Source of the DNA: Sphingomonas sp.
Lineage (GTDB): Bacteria; Pseudomonadota; Alphaproteobacteria; Sphingomonadales; Sphingomonadaceae
Assembly (NCBI RefSeq): GCF_026460985.1
Contig: NZ_JAPKNM010000064.1
Span: 62,001-126,000 of the forward strand
Direction: 5' to 3'
DNA length: 64,000 nucleotides
The notes beneath the pieces were generated by a model. The model was not told the origin of the DNA, searched no databases, and saw nothing but the letters and a program-made list of their open reading frames with translations. Position 1 is the first letter of the stretch. Every line of letters starts with the position of its first letter. This document shows, one piece after another, positions 18,752 to 29,171 of this stretch. Both the position numbers and the translations under genes were made by a program.

Positions 18752-20128
18752 TCAGCCGGCCAGCGTGTTCTTGTAGATCCGCCCGTCCTTCATGATCACG
18801 CGGAAGTTGCGCTCGGGATCGTTGAGCAGATCGATATTGTCGACCGGATTGCCCTCGACGATGAGCAGGTCGGCATAAGCGCCCGGCTCGATCACGCCGA
18901 GCCTGGCGGGATAGGGATTGCGTGGGCCCGAGAGCCGCATCAGCTCGCCGTTCGCCGCAGTCGCCTGGCTCAATATCTCGGACGCGCTGAACCAACGCTT
19001 GAGCTTCGGGATCTGCGCGGTCTGCCGGGGCGCGATATTGGGCGCGAAGAGGATGTCGGTGCCGAAGGCGAGCTTGAGCTTGTACTTCTTCGCGAGCTGA
19101 TAGACCCGGTCTGTCCCCGCGATGACCTCTAGCTGCTTCTCGCGTTCGAACGATCCCGGAGGCAGCGGGCTGGCATCCTCGTCGTCGAGGAAAGGCTGGG
19201 TGCTCAACCAGGTGCCCTTGGCCGCCATCAGCCTGGCGGTGGCGTCGTCCATGAGATGGCCGTGCTCGATGCACTTCACCCCCGCCGCGATCGCGCGCTG
19301 CATCGCTGCGGGGGTATAGGCATGGGCGACGACATAGGTGCCCCAATTCTCCGCCGCCTCGACCGCGGCGTGCAACTCGGCCTCGGTGAAGGTCGAGACG
19401 TCGAGCGGGCTGAAGGGCGAGGCGACGCCGCCGCCGGCGGTGAGCTTGATCTGGGTGGCGCCCTGCATCAGCTGCTCGCGCGCGCGCATCCGCACTTCGT
19501 CGGGGCTGTCGACGACGATCGCGCCGCCGAGCACCTCCATGCGGGTCAGCTGGCCGGGCACGCGCGGGAGATCGGAGAGCTGGCGGAAGTCGCCATGGCC
19601 GCTGGTGATGGTGATCATCGCGCCCGAGGGATAGATTCGCGGCCCCGCGACCAATCCGCTGTCGATCGCGCGCTTGAGCGAGAAGGACGGCCCGCCGAGG
19701 TCGCGGATCGTGGTGAAGCCGCGCATCAGCGCCGCCGTCGCCTGCACGCCCGCGACGAGATTGGTGAAGCCGGCATCGGAGGAGAGCAACTGCGCCGGCG
19801 TGAGCGCGACAAGCGTGGTGTGCCAGTGCGCATCGATCAGTCCCGGCATCAAGGTGCGGCCGCCGCCATCGAGCGTGGTGCCCTCCGCTCCGTTCGGCAG
19901 CGCGATCGGATCGCGCGAGATCCGGCTGATGAGGTTGCCCACCACCAGCACGTTAGAGGGCGCCGAGAGCGCCTGTCCCCCGGTGAACAGCCGGACGTTG
20001 GTGATCAGGACCGCGCGGGGCGCGGCGCTCTGGGGCCGGGCTGGCTCCGCGTCCCCGGCGGAGGAAACGCCACCGAGCAGCAGCCCGAACCCGCCGAGCA
20101 GGCAGGCGACGCGAATCCTGGTCTTCAT
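18752..20128 (-). CDS. Secreted amidohydrolase, imidazolonepropionase-like
   Basis: Exported protein of 458 residues: signal peptide about 1-27, then a metal-dependent hydrolase barrel. Metal ligands are visible in LIDAHWHT (HxH), VVAHAYT and CIEHGH (two His) and AFGTDILF (Asp). It belongs to the amidohydrolase group with prolidase- and dipeptidase-like secreted members; the substrate is unknown, most likely a cyclic amide or a dipeptide. Convergent with the HEXXH protein gene, four bases apart. The upstream 107-base gap to the receiver gene holds no recognised signal. Confidence 0.86.
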   Translation of the reverse strand: MKTRIRVACLLGGFGLLLGGVSSAGDAEPARPQSAAPRAVLITNVRLFTGGQALSAPSNVLVVGNLISRISRDPIALPNGAEGTTLDGGGRTLMPGLIDAHWHTTLVALTPAQLLSSDAGFTNLVAGVQATAALMRGFTTIRDLGGPSFSLKRAIDSGLVAGPRIYPSGAMITITSGHGDFRQLSDLPRVPGQLTRMEVLGGAIVVDSPDEVRMRAREQLMQGATQIKLTAGGGVASPFSPLDVSTFTEAELHAAVEAAENWGTYVVAHAYTPAAMQRAIAAGVKCIEHGHLMDDATARLMAAKGTWLSTQPFLDDEDASPLPPGSFEREKQLEVIAGTDRVYQLAKKYKLKLAFGTDILFAPNIAPRQTAQIPKLKRWFSASEILSQATAANGELMRLSGPRNPYPARLGVIEPGAYADLLIVEGNPVDNIDLLNDPERNFRVIMKDGRIYKNTLAG

Positions 20129-20235
20129 CGCGGATCTCCTGACGAACGTTCAGGGTCCGCACTCGCACTTCGGAGGGCATGCCTACTATCGGGATGAGTC
20201 CCGACATCCGGCCGGTGGGAATCCCGCGGTCGGGC

Positions 20236-20589
20236 TCAGCCCAGTCCGTCGAGCGCCCTTTCCACGCCGTCCATCGTGAAAGGCTTGGAGAGGATCGGGC
20301 GATTGCGCCAGGCCTCGGCGATCGTGTCGCCCGCCCCGCCGGTGGCGAGGATGAAGGGGATGCCGAGCTCGTCGAGCCGCGCGGCGACCGGCCAGCTCTG
20401 CTCGCCGCCGCGCAGATTGACGTCGAGGATCGCCACCTCGATCCCGCCGGCCTCGATCCGCGCCAGCGCGCCCGCGACATCATCGGCAGTGCCAGCGACC
20501 TCACGCTCCAACACATCGAGGAAATCCTCGAGCATCATCGCGATCAAGGGCTCGTCCTCGACGATCAGGACACGACGCAAACTGGGCAT
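20236..20589 (-). CDS. Single-domain response regulator
   Basis: Receiver of 117 residues with no output domain. Acidic residues 11-13 (VEDEP), phospho-acceptor Asp56 (LDVNL), Thr83 and Lys102 (LSKPF) are all present, so it should be phosphorylated. It starts at ATG 20589 (MPSLRRVLIVEDE). It lies 39 bases after cckA on the same strand and may take phosphate from CckA or compete with its receiver; it is not a clear CpdR or DivK, whose motifs differ. Confidence 0.85.
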   Translation of the reverse strand: MPSLRRVLIVEDEPLIAMMLEDFLDVLEREVAGTADDVAGALARIEAGGIEVAILDVNLRGGEQSWPVAARLDELGIPFILATGGAGDTIAEAWRNRPILSKPFTMDGVERALDGLG

Positions 20590-20628
20590 AATCAGCCCTT
20601 TGCAGGAAATTCTGGCCACGCCAAGAGG

Positions 20629-23013
20629 TTATTTCGGAGCGAGAACGTCACGCGCAGCCTCGGCAAGCTGTTGAACCGAAAACGGTTTGGGGAGGAAGGC
20701 GACATTGTCGAGATCGATCGACTTGCGCAATTGTTCCTCGGCATAGCCCGACATGAACAGGATCGGCAGATCGGGATAGCGCGCGCGGACCCGGCGCGCC
20801 ATCGTGGGCCCGTCCATCGAAGGCATGACGACGTCGCTGATCAGCAGGTCCGGCTTGTCCATACCCTCGAGCGTCTCGAGCGCGACCTCGCCATTCTCGG
20901 CGGCGACGACGGTATAGCCCTGGCGGGTGAGCGCGCGCTCGGCAACCGCGCGGACCATGTCCTCGTCCTCGACGAGCAGGATCGTCCCCGATCCCCAGAG
21001 GTCGATCTGGCGCGGCTTCACCGGCGCCTTGGCGACCACCGCCTCGGGCGCGGCGTGGACGGGCAGATAGATGGTGAACTCGGCGCCGCCGCCGGGGACG
21101 TTGTCGGCGAAGATGAACCCGCCCGACTGCTTGATGATGCCGTAGACCGTCGAGAGGCCGAGCCCCGTCCCCTTCCCCACTTCCTTGGTGGTGAAAAAGG
21201 GCTCCCAGATCTTGCCGAGGATGTCGGGCGGGATCCCGGTGCCGGTGTCGGTGATGCGGAGCGCCGTATAGTCGCCGACGGGGAGCACGTCGTCGTCCAT
21301 CTGGCGGACCTCGGCGGCGGCGACGCACGCCGTGGCGATGGTGAGCGTGCCGCCACCATTGGGGTTTGCGGCAAGCATCGAATCGCGGGCGTTTACCGCG
21401 AGGTTGACGACCACCTGCTCGAGCTGGCCCGGATCGGCGCGGACCGGCCCCAGATTGCGGCCATGCTTGACCTCGAGCCGGACGGTCTCGCCGAGCAGGC
21501 GCTTGAGGAGGTTGGAGACCTCCGAGATGACGTCGGGGAGCTGGACCACCTGGGGGCGCAGGGTCTGCTGGCGCGAGAAAGCGAGCAACTGGCGGGTCAG
21601 CGAGGCGGCGCGGTTCGAATTGGCGCGGATCTGCTGGATGTCGTCATAGTCGCTGTCGCCGGGCGAATGGCGCATCAGCATCAGGTCGCAATGCCCGATG
21701 ATCGCGGTGAGGATGTTGTTGAAATCGTGCGCGACGCCGCCGGCGAGCTGGCCGACCGCCTGCATCTTGGTCGCCTGCGCGATCTGGCGCTTGAGCTTGC
21801 CCTCCTCGCCCGAATCCTTGAGGCTGATCAGCACCGCGGCGTCGCCCAGACCGCGCGCGCCCGCGATGGTGAGCGCAACCGGCTCCTCGGGCGCATCGAC
21901 GAAGCGCACCGTCATCTCGACCGATTGCGCAGCGCCACCGGCGAAGCGGCGGACCGCGTCGGCGAGCGCGGCCTTGTCCTCGCGCACGACGAGGTCGATC
22001 GGATAGAGCGGGGGCGCGGCGGAATTGATCCGCGCGGCGCGGACGAACGCGTCGTTCATGCTGACGAAGCGGCCGTCGCGATCGACCAAGGCGAGCCCCG
22101 AGGGCAGCATCGCGATCAACGAGCGGACATGCGCAGAGGCGCTCGCCCCGATCGCGGGCGCCGGCAGGTTGAGATTGTCCTCGTCGAGCAGCGCGACGAG
22201 CATCGGCGTGTCCTCGCCGTCGAGGAACGGGATCTGGAGGACGCGCAGCGGCGTACCGTCGAGCCCCTCGCGCTCGAAGCGGACGAGGCCCATCGAATCG
22301 GTGATCAGGAAACGCGTGAAGTCGCGACCCTCGGCGGGCGCATCGGGCGCGCCCATCGCGCGCGCCTTGAACACCCGGTTGGCCGAGCGGATCCGGCCCT
22401 CGGGCGTGACCATCACGGCCATGATCCCCGCCGCGGCCAGCCGCTCGCCGGTATGCCCGTCGATCAGCGCCTCGACCTGCGCGGCGAGATCGAGCGCCTG
22501 GATGCCGACGAAGCGCCAGACCAGCGACTCGTCGCCCACGCGCGCGACCCGCGCGGAGACCGGCGCGCCGAAGACCTGGATGTTCTCGACCCGCGCCTCG
22601 CCGTCGCGCCAGGCCGCGCGCGCGGCGGTGCCGAGATCCTCCACCGCGGCGTCGCTGACCGGCAGGCTGGGCGGCGTCGGCCAGCCGGCGAAGAGGATCT
22701 CATAGCGCGCATTGGCGCAGACCAGCCGGCCTGCGCGATCGGTGACCGCGAGCGCGTCGTCCGAGGCGGAGGCGAGCGCCTGGGCGACCGCCCAGTCGGT
22801 ATGCGGCTCGGCGACTTCCTCGCTGTGGAGCATCCGGCGCGCGCCGAGCAGCACGCCCCCCGCGAGAATGCCCGCCGCGGCGAAGCCGATCGCGACCGCG
22901 CGATCGTCGAGCGTGAGGAGGATCAGCGCCGCGGCGATCAGCCCTGCGATGCTCGCCGCGAGGAGCGGCAGCAGCCTGGGGGATCCGGAGGCAGGAGTCG
23001 GCAATGTCGCCAT
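20629..23013 (-). CDS. cckA: CckA-type hybrid sensor kinase
   Basis: Protein of 794 residues from ATG 23013. Two membrane segments (about 15-34 and 38-58) are followed by PAS-like sensor regions (about 75-400), a HisKA domain with His429 in [13 protein letters not shown], a HATPase domain ([30 protein letters not shown]) and a C-terminal receiver with Asp in [13 protein letters not shown]. This layout and the conserved GVAHDFNN block match CckA, which in alphaproteobacteria feeds phosphate through ChpT to CtrA and controls motility and cell-cycle genes. ChpT and CtrA are not in the window. Confidence 0.88.
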   Translation of the reverse strand: MATLPTPASGSPRLLPLLAASIAGLIAAALILLTLDDRAVAIGFAAAGILAGGVLLGARRMLHSEEVAEPHTDWAVAQALASASDDALAVTDRAGRLVCANARYEILFAGWPTPPSLPVSDAAVEDLGTAARAAWRDGEARVENIQVFGAPVSARVARVGDESLVWRFVGIQALDLAAQVEALIDGHTGERLAAAGIMAVMVTPEGRIRSANRVFKARAMGAPDAPAEGRDFTRFLITDSMGLVRFEREGLDGTPLRVLQIPFLDGEDTPMLVALLDEDNLNLPAPAIGASASAHVRSLIAMLPSGLALVDRDGRFVSMNDAFVRAARINSAAPPLYPIDLVVREDKAALADAVRRFAGGAAQSVEMTVRFVDAPEEPVALTIAGARGLGDAAVLISLKDSGEEGKLKRQIAQATKMQAVGQLAGGVAHDFNNILTAIIGHCDLMLMRHSPGDSDYDDIQQIRANSNRAASLTRQLLAFSRQQTLRPQVVQLPDVISEVSNLLKRLLGETVRLEVKHGRNLGPVRADPGQLEQVVVNLAVNARDSMLAANPNGGGTLTIATACVAAAEVRQMDDDVLPVGDYTALRITDTGTGIPPDILGKIWEPFFTTKEVGKGTGLGLSTVYGIIKQSGGFIFADNVPGGGAEFTIYLPVHAAPEAVVAKAPVKPRQIDLWGSGTILLVEDEDMVRAVAERALTRQGYTVVAAENGEVALETLEGMDKPDLLISDVVMPSMDGPTMARRVRARYPDLPILFMSGYAEEQLRKSIDLDNVAFLPKPFSVQQLAEAARDVLAPK

Positions 23014-23060
23014 GTGCCTAGCGATGTTCGGTACGCGGGCGTGGGTCAAGGGTTACAGGC

Positions 23061-23208
23061 AAATCCTCCCCGAGCTTGTCTCGGGGAGGGGGACCGCCGG
23101 CCGGAGGCCGGTGGTGGAGGGGCGGCGGTGAAACCGCCGTCTTCGCGGCGGCCCCTCCACCATCGCTACGCGATGGTCCCCCTCCCCCAGCAAGCTGGGG
23201 GAGGATTT
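23061..23208. repeat. Interspersed palindrome, family A, with inner palindrome
   Basis: Outer arms carry AAATCCTCCCC...GGGGAGG (from 23061) and CCTCCCCCAGC...GGGGGAGGATTT (to 23208). Inside, GTGGAGGGGC near 23112-23121 is repeated inverted as GCCCCTCCAC at 23151-23160. It separates cckA from the M13 peptidase gene and could end or attenuate transcription. Confidence 0.8.
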
Positions 23209-23212
23209 GAAG

Positions 23213-25303
23213 TCACCAAATCCGCACGCGCTTCTCGGGCGTCAGGAACAGCTTGTTCCCCGCCTCCGGCGCGAAGGCCGAGTACCAGGGGTCGAGGTTG
23301 CGCACGACCCAGGCGCGCTGCTGCGACGGCGAGTGCGGGTCGGTGAGCAGGCGCTGGCGGAGGTTCGCCTCGCGATAGTTGCGCCGCCAGACCTGCGCCC
23401 AGCCGAGATAGAAGCGCTGGTCGCCCGAAGTGCCGTCGATCACCGGCGCGCCCGCGCCGCCCAGCGAATGCTTGTAGGCGTCATAGGCGACGGTGAGTCC
23501 GGCCAGATCGGCGACATTCTCGCCGAGCGTCAGCGCGCCCTTGACGTGCATGCCCGGCAGCGGCTCGTACTGGTCGTACTGCGCCACCAGCGCGTCGGTG
23601 CGCGCCTTGAAGGCGGCGACGTCGGTCGGAGTCCACCAGTCGGTCAGGCGGCCCTCGGCGTTATACTTGGCGCCCTGGTCGTCGAAGTGGTGGCTGAGCT
23701 CGTGCCCGATCACCGCGCCGATACCGCCATAGTTGACCGCCGGATCGGCATTGGGATCGAAGAAGGGTGGCTGCAGGATCGCGGCGGGGAAAACGATCTC
23801 GACCATGCCGAAATTGGCATAGGCGTTCACTTCCATCGGGGTCATGCCCCATTCCCAACGCCGGATCGGGCCGCCGAGCTTGGAGACGTTGTCGTCATGT
23901 GCCCAATTGTTGGCGCGGACATTGTTGCCATAGGCGTCGCCCGCGACGATCCGCAGGTTCGCATAATCGTGCCACTTGTCGGGATAGCCGATCTTGGGCG
24001 TGAAGGCGGCGAGCTTGGCGTGCGCCTTCACCTTGGTCTCGGGCGCCATCCATTCGAGCTGGTCGATCCGGCGGTCCATCGCGGCGATGACGTTCTTGAC
24101 CAGCGCGTCCGCCGCGGCCTTGGTCGCGGGCGGGAAATATTTGGCGACATAGGCCTGGCTGACCTCGTCCGAGATCGCGCCGGTGGTGAAGTCGACCGCG
24201 CGCTTCCAGCGGACCTGCTGCTCGGGCGTGCCCGAAAGCGTGGTGCCGTAGAAGGCGAACTGCTCCTTGTCGAAGGACGAAGGCAGCACGTCGGCGAAAT
24301 TGTCGAGGCTGCGGACGAGCAACTGATCCTTGAGCACCCCGACCGGCGTGGCGCCGACCAGCTTCGCGATCCCCGTCACCGCGCTCGGCTGGGCGACGAT
24401 CACGCTGTCGACCGGCGCGCCGATCCCGGCGAAATAGCCCTTGAAGTCGAAGCCCGGCGCCTTCCGCGCGAGCTCGGCGACGGTCATCTTGTTGTAGGTC
24501 TTGTTCGCGTCGCGGCTCTCGACGCGGGTCCAATGCGCCTGCGCGATCTTGGTCTCGAAGGCCAGGATTGCCTTGGCGCGGGCCGCCGCATTGGGCTCGC
24601 CCGCGAGGGTCAGGACGTTGGCGAGATGCTTCTCGTAAGCCGCCCGAGTCTCGGCGAGCTTGGCGTCCTTCGAGAGATAATAGTCGCGGTCGGGCATGCC
24701 GAGCCCGCCCTGGAAGAGGTTGAGGGCGTAGACCTCGGGATTCTTGTCGTCCTGGCCGACGAAGCTGCCGAACAGGCCCTGGATGCCGTTGCGATCGGCC
24801 TGGGCGTAGAGCGCGGCGAGGCCCGGCTTGGCCTTCACGCCCTTGATCTGGTCTAGCCAGGGCTGGATCGGCGCGAGGCCCTTGGCGTCGATCGCGGCGG
24901 TGTCGAGATAGGTCGCATAAGCGACGCCGATCTTCGAGTTGGGATCGGCCTTGGCGGCCTCGAGGATCTCCTGCGTGCGCTGCTTCGACAGGTCGTCGAT
25001 CACATTGAAGGCGCCGTAATTGGACTTGTCGGCCGGGATCGGCGTAGCCCGCGCCCAGGCGCCGTTGGCGAAGCCGTAGAAATCGTCGCCGGGAGCGATC
25101 GCCTTGTCCATTCCGGCCTCGTCGAAGCCGTAATCGCCGATCTCGGGGCGCGGCGCGGCTGGGGTAGGCGCAACCAGGTCTATCGCAGCCTGCGACAGGG
25201 GTGCGGCCTGGGTGACCTCGGGCGGCGGGGCTTCGCCGCTGGTGCAGCCTGCTAGCAGAGCGGGTGCGGCGAGGAAGGTGGTGGCGAGAAGCGGAAGACG
25301 CAT
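23213..25303 (-). CDS. M13 family (neprilysin-like) metallopeptidase, lipoprotein
   Basis: Peptidase of 696 residues. The start at 25303 gives a lipoprotein signal with lipobox LLAGC (Cys18 or so), so it should be tethered to the outer or inner membrane facing the periplasm. Zinc site: GHELSHHFDDQG (HEXXH) and GENVADLAG (third ligand Glu), with the NAYANFG substrate motif. M13 enzymes cut peptides shorter than about 40 residues. A longer frame upstream to 25504 lacks a signal peptide and is rejected. Confidence 0.93.
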   Translation of the reverse strand: MRLPLLATTFLAAPALLAGCTSGEAPPPEVTQAAPLSQAAIDLVAPTPAAPRPEIGDYGFDEAGMDKAIAPGDDFYGFANGAWARATPIPADKSNYGAFNVIDDLSKQRTQEILEAAKADPNSKIGVAYATYLDTAAIDAKGLAPIQPWLDQIKGVKAKPGLAALYAQADRNGIQGLFGSFVGQDDKNPEVYALNLFQGGLGMPDRDYYLSKDAKLAETRAAYEKHLANVLTLAGEPNAAARAKAILAFETKIAQAHWTRVESRDANKTYNKMTVAELARKAPGFDFKGYFAGIGAPVDSVIVAQPSAVTGIAKLVGATPVGVLKDQLLVRSLDNFADVLPSSFDKEQFAFYGTTLSGTPEQQVRWKRAVDFTTGAISDEVSQAYVAKYFPPATKAAADALVKNVIAAMDRRIDQLEWMAPETKVKAHAKLAAFTPKIGYPDKWHDYANLRIVAGDAYGNNVRANNWAHDDNVSKLGGPIRRWEWGMTPMEVNAYANFGMVEIVFPAAILQPPFFDPNADPAVNYGGIGAVIGHELSHHFDDQGAKYNAEGRLTDWWTPTDVAAFKARTDALVAQYDQYEPLPGMHVKGALTLGENVADLAGLTVAYDAYKHSLGGAGAPVIDGTSGDQRFYLGWAQVWRRNYREANLRQRLLTDPHSPSQQRAWVVRNLDPWYSAFAPEAGNKLFLTPEKRVRIW

Positions 25304-25346
25304 GGACGACCCTTCGAAAAGAGAAAGGCGCTGTCTTACTAGGCCA

Positions 25347-25922
25347 TTACGCCGCGTCAATCTGCCGCGCGGTGCGCTCGGCTGACCGCCTACGCCACTT
25401 CCGGGCGATCCACAGCCGCCAGCTGAGCGCAGTGACGACATAGCCGAGGATACCGCCGAGCACGGCGCAGATCGCCATGCCGACCGCCGTGGGCAGACCG
25501 ACATCGGCGGCGAGCCAGTGCAGCCAGCCGGTATCCACCACCGCGGTCTTCGCCGCCGTCGCCGCGGTCGCGCCGCCCAGGTGCAGCGTCCAGCCGCCGA
25601 CCTTGTAGTAGAGGATGAGCAGCAGCGGCGTGGTGAAGGGGTTGGTGAAGAAAGTGGTCAGCGCGGCGGCGGGCACGTTGGCGCGCAGCGGCAGCGCGAG
25701 CACCGCCGAGGCCGGGATCTGGCCCATCGGGATCAGGATGCCGGTGAACATGCCGAGCGCCACGCCGCGCGGCACCGAGCGCCGCGTCATCCGCCACAAG
25801 GAGGAATGGAGGATGCGGCTGGCGAGCGGCTTCAGCCAGCGGTTCGACTCGAAGGTCTCGCGCGTCGGCAGGTTGCGCTGAACCCACCCCCGGAAACGGC
25901 CGCCGAGCCCGCGCTCAGCCAC
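25347..25922 (-). CDS. DUF2062 membrane protein
   Basis: Protein of 191 residues with the DUF2062 pattern: a cytoplasmic start, then membrane segments at about 60-80, 90-110 and 145-170, with [13 protein letters not shown] and [10 protein letters not shown] motifs. Function unknown; members occur widely in proteobacteria. The GTG start at 25922 overlaps the smpB stop in GTGGCTGA, so translation is probably coupled. A longer frame inside smpB is not supported. Confidence 0.83.
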   Translation of the reverse strand: MAERGLGGRFRGWVQRNLPTRETFESNRWLKPLASRILHSSLWRMTRRSVPRGVALGMFTGILIPMGQIPASAVLALPLRANVPAAALTTFFTNPFTTPLLLILYYKVGGWTLHLGGATAATAAKTAVVDTGWLHWLAADVGLPTAVGMAICAVLGGILGYVVTALSWRLWIARKWRRRSAERTARQIDAA

Positions 25923-26394
25923 GGTCGCGGAGGATTCGGCCTTGCTCCCGCTTCCAGTCCCGTTCCTTGATGGACTCGCGCTTGTCATGCGTCTTCTTGC
26001 CCTTTGCGAGTGCGAGCTCGACCTTCGCGCGCCCACGCCCGTTGAAATAGATCGAGAGCGGGACGAGCGTCATACCCTCACGTGCCACCGCGCCGTGAAG
26101 CTTGTTTATTTCGCGCTCATGAAGGAGCAATTTACGGGGGCGCTTCGGTTCATGGTTGAAGCGGTTTCCGTGGCTGAATTCGGGAATGTTCGAATTGACC
26201 AGCCAGACGCCGCCCTCGTTGACCTCGGCATAGGCCTCGGCGATCGAGCCCTCGCCGAAGCGCAGCGACTTCACCTCGGTGCCGGTGAGCGCGATGCCGG
26301 CCTCGTACACCGTCTCGATGAAGTAATCGAACCGCGCGCGCCGGTTCTCGGCGACGGTCTTCACCTTCTCGGAATGGGCGTGCGGGCGGGCCAT
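25915..26394 (-). CDS. smpB: SsrA-binding protein SmpB
   Basis: Protein of 159 residues, the usual length. It binds tmRNA and rescues stalled ribosomes. Family motifs [30 protein letters not shown] and the basic C-terminal tail ([17 protein letters not shown]) are intact. dapA, often next to smpB in alphaproteobacteria, is about 2.8 kb away on the same strand, separated by a TonB receptor gene and repeats. The ssrA gene was not found in the window. Confidence 0.96.
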   Translation of the reverse strand: MARPHAHSEKVKTVAENRRARFDYFIETVYEAGIALTGTEVKSLRFGEGSIAEAYAEVNEGGVWLVNSNIPEFSHGNRFNHEPKRPRKLLLHEREINKLHGAVAREGMTLVPLSIYFNGRGRAKVELALAKGKKTHDKRESIKERDWKREQGRILRDRG

Positions 26395-26514
26395 AAGAGG
26401 GGCGCATGTAGGGGCGCGGCGGGCTTAAGGGAAGCCGTTGATCCGGGGCGAAGCGAGAAAAGGAGCCGCGCGAGCGCCGGGCGCCTTTCCGTCGCTAGCA
26501 TGCCCCGCCTTTCT

Positions 26515-26639
26515 ATCCTCCCCCGCCAGGGGGAGGTGTCGCCGCAGGCGACGGAGGGGGAGGAATCACACCGTTAGGTTCGGGAGTCCTCCCCCTCCGT
26601 CATGCTTCGCATGCCACCTCCCCCTTGCGGGGGAGGATA
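26515..26639. repeat. Interspersed palindrome, family A
   Basis: Arms start ATCCTCCCCCGCCAGGGGGA at 26515 and end inverted (TTGCGGGGGAGGAT) at 26639. Two GGAGGGGGAGG-type runs face each other in the middle. It lies between smpB and the TonB receptor stop codon. Confidence 0.8.
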
Positions 26640-26646
26640 ATCGGGC

Positions 26647-28956
26647 TCAGCGCATCCGCGCGCTGAACGAGATGCCGATGATGCGGGGGTCGTTGAACAC
26701 CGCGGCCATATAGTTCTCGATCACGCCCTTGAGGTTCTTCTCGTTGGTGATGTTGCGCGCGAACGCCGCGATTTCCCAATCGCCGCCATCGCCTTCATAG
26801 CCGATCTTCAAACCACCTTCGAAGTTGCCGTCCGAGGTGAACTCCTTGGTGTCGTAGAGCACGAAGCTGGTGAAGCCCTGCAGGTTCCAGTCGGTCGAGA
26901 CGAAGAACTTGCCGTCGCCCTCGACCGGGATGTCGTAGCGCGCCGCGACGTTGAGGTTGTACTCGGGCGCGTTGGGCAGGCGATTGCCGTCGATCCGGGC
27001 GAAGACGCCGCGGCCGGGGATGGTCACGGTCGGGTCCTGGACGGTGCACACCACCACGCCGCCGAGCGCGCAGACCTGGGCCAGCGCGTCCTGGTCGTCG
27101 ATCTCGGTGTGCAGCCAACTACCGCCGAGCGTGAGCGCGAGATTCTCGACCGGGTGCAGATCGAGCTCGGCTTCGACGCCATACGCCTTGGCCTTGTCGG
27201 CATTGAGCAGCACGCCGTTGCCGTTGAGGTCGTTGGCGTTGAGCTGGATGTCGTCGACCGTGTAGTAGAAGGCGCTCAGGTTGAAGCGGACGCGGTTGTC
27301 GAGCAGCGCCCCCTTCACGCCCGCTTCCCACGACAGGATCGTCTCCGAATCCGCAGTGGTGAAGTCGGCATTGAACACCGCCGAACGGCCCTGGATCGTC
27401 GGACCACGGAAGCCCTTGGCGACCCGGGCGTAGAGGCTGACATCGTCCGAGAGCTTGTAGAGCGCGCTGACGTCCCAGCTTTCCTTGGTGTCCTCAAGCT
27501 CGACGAAGCGGCGGCCGGTATAGGTGACCACGCCCGCTCCGGTGTCGGCGGTCTTGAGCAGGCGCGTCGACTTGCTGTCGTTGGTGATACGCGCGCCGGC
27601 GGTGAGCGTCAGGTTGGGGACGATCTCGTAGCTTGCCTGGCCGAACACCGCCCAGCTGGTATTGACGTTGCGCAGGCGCACCCAGTTGTTGGGGTTGCGG
27701 CTATTGGGGTTGGCGGGATCGAAGGGCGCCGAGAGGAAATAGCGGCGCTGGTAGAAATCGGTGATGTCGCGCGAGTCGAAATAATAGCCGCCGAACTGCC
27801 AGTTGAACGCGCCGGTGCCCGGGCTGGCGAGGCGCAGCTCCTGGCTGAACTGGTCGAGATCGCGGACATTGCCCTGCGACTGGCCGTAGAAGGCCGGGCC
27901 GGCGAACAGGGTCGCGGCGCCGCCATCGGTATCGCCGCGGCTATAGCCCGAGGTCGACTCCCATGCCGAGATCGACGTGAGCACCGCGCCGCCGAAATCG
28001 TAGCTCGCGCGGAGCGATGCGCCGTAGGTGTCATAGGCCTGCGGATTGTCCATCGCCTCGTCATAGGCGACGCGGTCGCGCCGCTCGGCCTCGACGCTGT
28101 TCGAGCCCTTCACCAGCGCGCCGCGGTGGAAGAGCGTCGAGCTGCCCTTGTACCAGCGACCATGGCCGGAGAGGTCGAAGGTCAGCCGGTCGCTCGGCGT
28201 CAGGCGGAGCTGGAGGCGCAGGTTGCGATCGTCGAACCCGCCCATCGCGTTGAAGCTGCCGCGCGTGCCGTCGAAGCTGGGGCCGGTATAGGTGTTGTCG
28301 ATCCAGTCGTCGCGGTGCTGGTAGAGGCCCGAGACGCGGAACGAGAGCAGGTCGTCGACGATCGGGCCGCCGAAGCCGGCGTCGATGTTGGTGCTGGCAT
28401 GGGTGCCGACCGACATCGCAGCGCGGCCCTGGAAGGTGTCGCTCGGGCGGATCGTGTCGAACTTGATGATGCCGGCGGTGGTGTTGCGGCCGAAGAGCGA
28501 GCCCTGGGGCCCGCGCAGCACCTCGACACGGTCGAGATCATAGACCGGGTTCGACTTGAGCACGACATGCTCGAGCACGACGTCGTCCTGGATGATCGAC
28601 ACCGGCTGCGAGGCACCGAGGTAGAAGTCGATATTGCCCAGGCCGCGGATGTAGAAGCGCGGGAAGATGCGGCCCGTGGTGGTCTCGGCATAGAGGCCGG
28701 GGACGCGGCCGGCGAGCGCGAGCGTGTCGTCGCCCGCCGCCTGGAAGTCGCGGAGCTGCTCGCCCTGTATCGCCGCCACCGAGAGCGGCACGTCGACCAG
28801 GCGCTGCTCGCGGCGCTGCGCGGTCACGACGATGTCGCCGCCGGCTTCCGGCTCGGACGCCGGCGCATTGTCCTGCGCAAAGGCAGTGCCGGCGTAAAGC
28901 AAGGCAGCGAGAGCCGTCCCGGAACGAAGGGCGCGGCGGGCAAAAATGGACTTCAT
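26647..28956 (-). CDS. TonB-dependent outer membrane receptor
   Basis: Receptor of 769 residues. The start at 28956 (MKSIFARRAL) gives a signal peptide ending near GTAFAQ. The plug domain begins with a TonB-box-like stretch GDIVVTAQRRE and covers about 40-160; the rest is the 22-strand barrel. The style (DVPLSVAAIQGEQL) is that of sphingomonad receptors for plant-derived or aromatic compounds and siderophores; the ligand cannot be told. No partner transporter is adjacent. The 215 bases upstream up to dapA hold its promoter; none was recognised with confidence. Confidence 0.9.
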   Translation of the reverse strand: MKSIFARRALRSGTALAALLYAGTAFAQDNAPASEPEAGGDIVVTAQRREQRLVDVPLSVAAIQGEQLRDFQAAGDDTLALAGRVPGLYAETTTGRIFPRFYIRGLGNIDFYLGASQPVSIIQDDVVLEHVVLKSNPVYDLDRVEVLRGPQGSLFGRNTTAGIIKFDTIRPSDTFQGRAAMSVGTHASTNIDAGFGGPIVDDLLSFRVSGLYQHRDDWIDNTYTGPSFDGTRGSFNAMGGFDDRNLRLQLRLTPSDRLTFDLSGHGRWYKGSSTLFHRGALVKGSNSVEAERRDRVAYDEAMDNPQAYDTYGASLRASYDFGGAVLTSISAWESTSGYSRGDTDGGAATLFAGPAFYGQSQGNVRDLDQFSQELRLASPGTGAFNWQFGGYYFDSRDITDFYQRRYFLSAPFDPANPNSRNPNNWVRLRNVNTSWAVFGQASYEIVPNLTLTAGARITNDSKSTRLLKTADTGAGVVTYTGRRFVELEDTKESWDVSALYKLSDDVSLYARVAKGFRGPTIQGRSAVFNADFTTADSETILSWEAGVKGALLDNRVRFNLSAFYYTVDDIQLNANDLNGNGVLLNADKAKAYGVEAELDLHPVENLALTLGGSWLHTEIDDQDALAQVCALGGVVVCTVQDPTVTIPGRGVFARIDGNRLPNAPEYNLNVAARYDIPVEGDGKFFVSTDWNLQGFTSFVLYDTKEFTSDGNFEGGLKIGYEGDGGDWEIAAFARNITNEKNLKGVIENYMAAVFNDPRIIGISFSARMR

Positions 28957-29171
28957 CGGTTCCCCAATCTGTTGTTCTCGGTTTCGCGGACGCACGCAGC
29001 CGACCCCGGACGCTCGATGCGCGCACGGCGGCTGGCATTCACGAAAAGGGCTGTTCCCCTGAGCGCGCGGCTAGGCGCCGATTATGATGGGATTGTGACG
29101 GTTTCGTTCCATTTGCCGCGCGCTGCGGTGCAATGTTTGCAAGCGGTGTTGTGCCGCGAGAAACTGGATGA

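Noticed and set aside
20179..23346. Plus-strand frame of 1055 residues
   Set aside because: Lies wholly opposite cckA and its receiver gene; composition is Arg/Asp/Gly-rich without domains, as expected for the shadow of GC-rich coding DNA.
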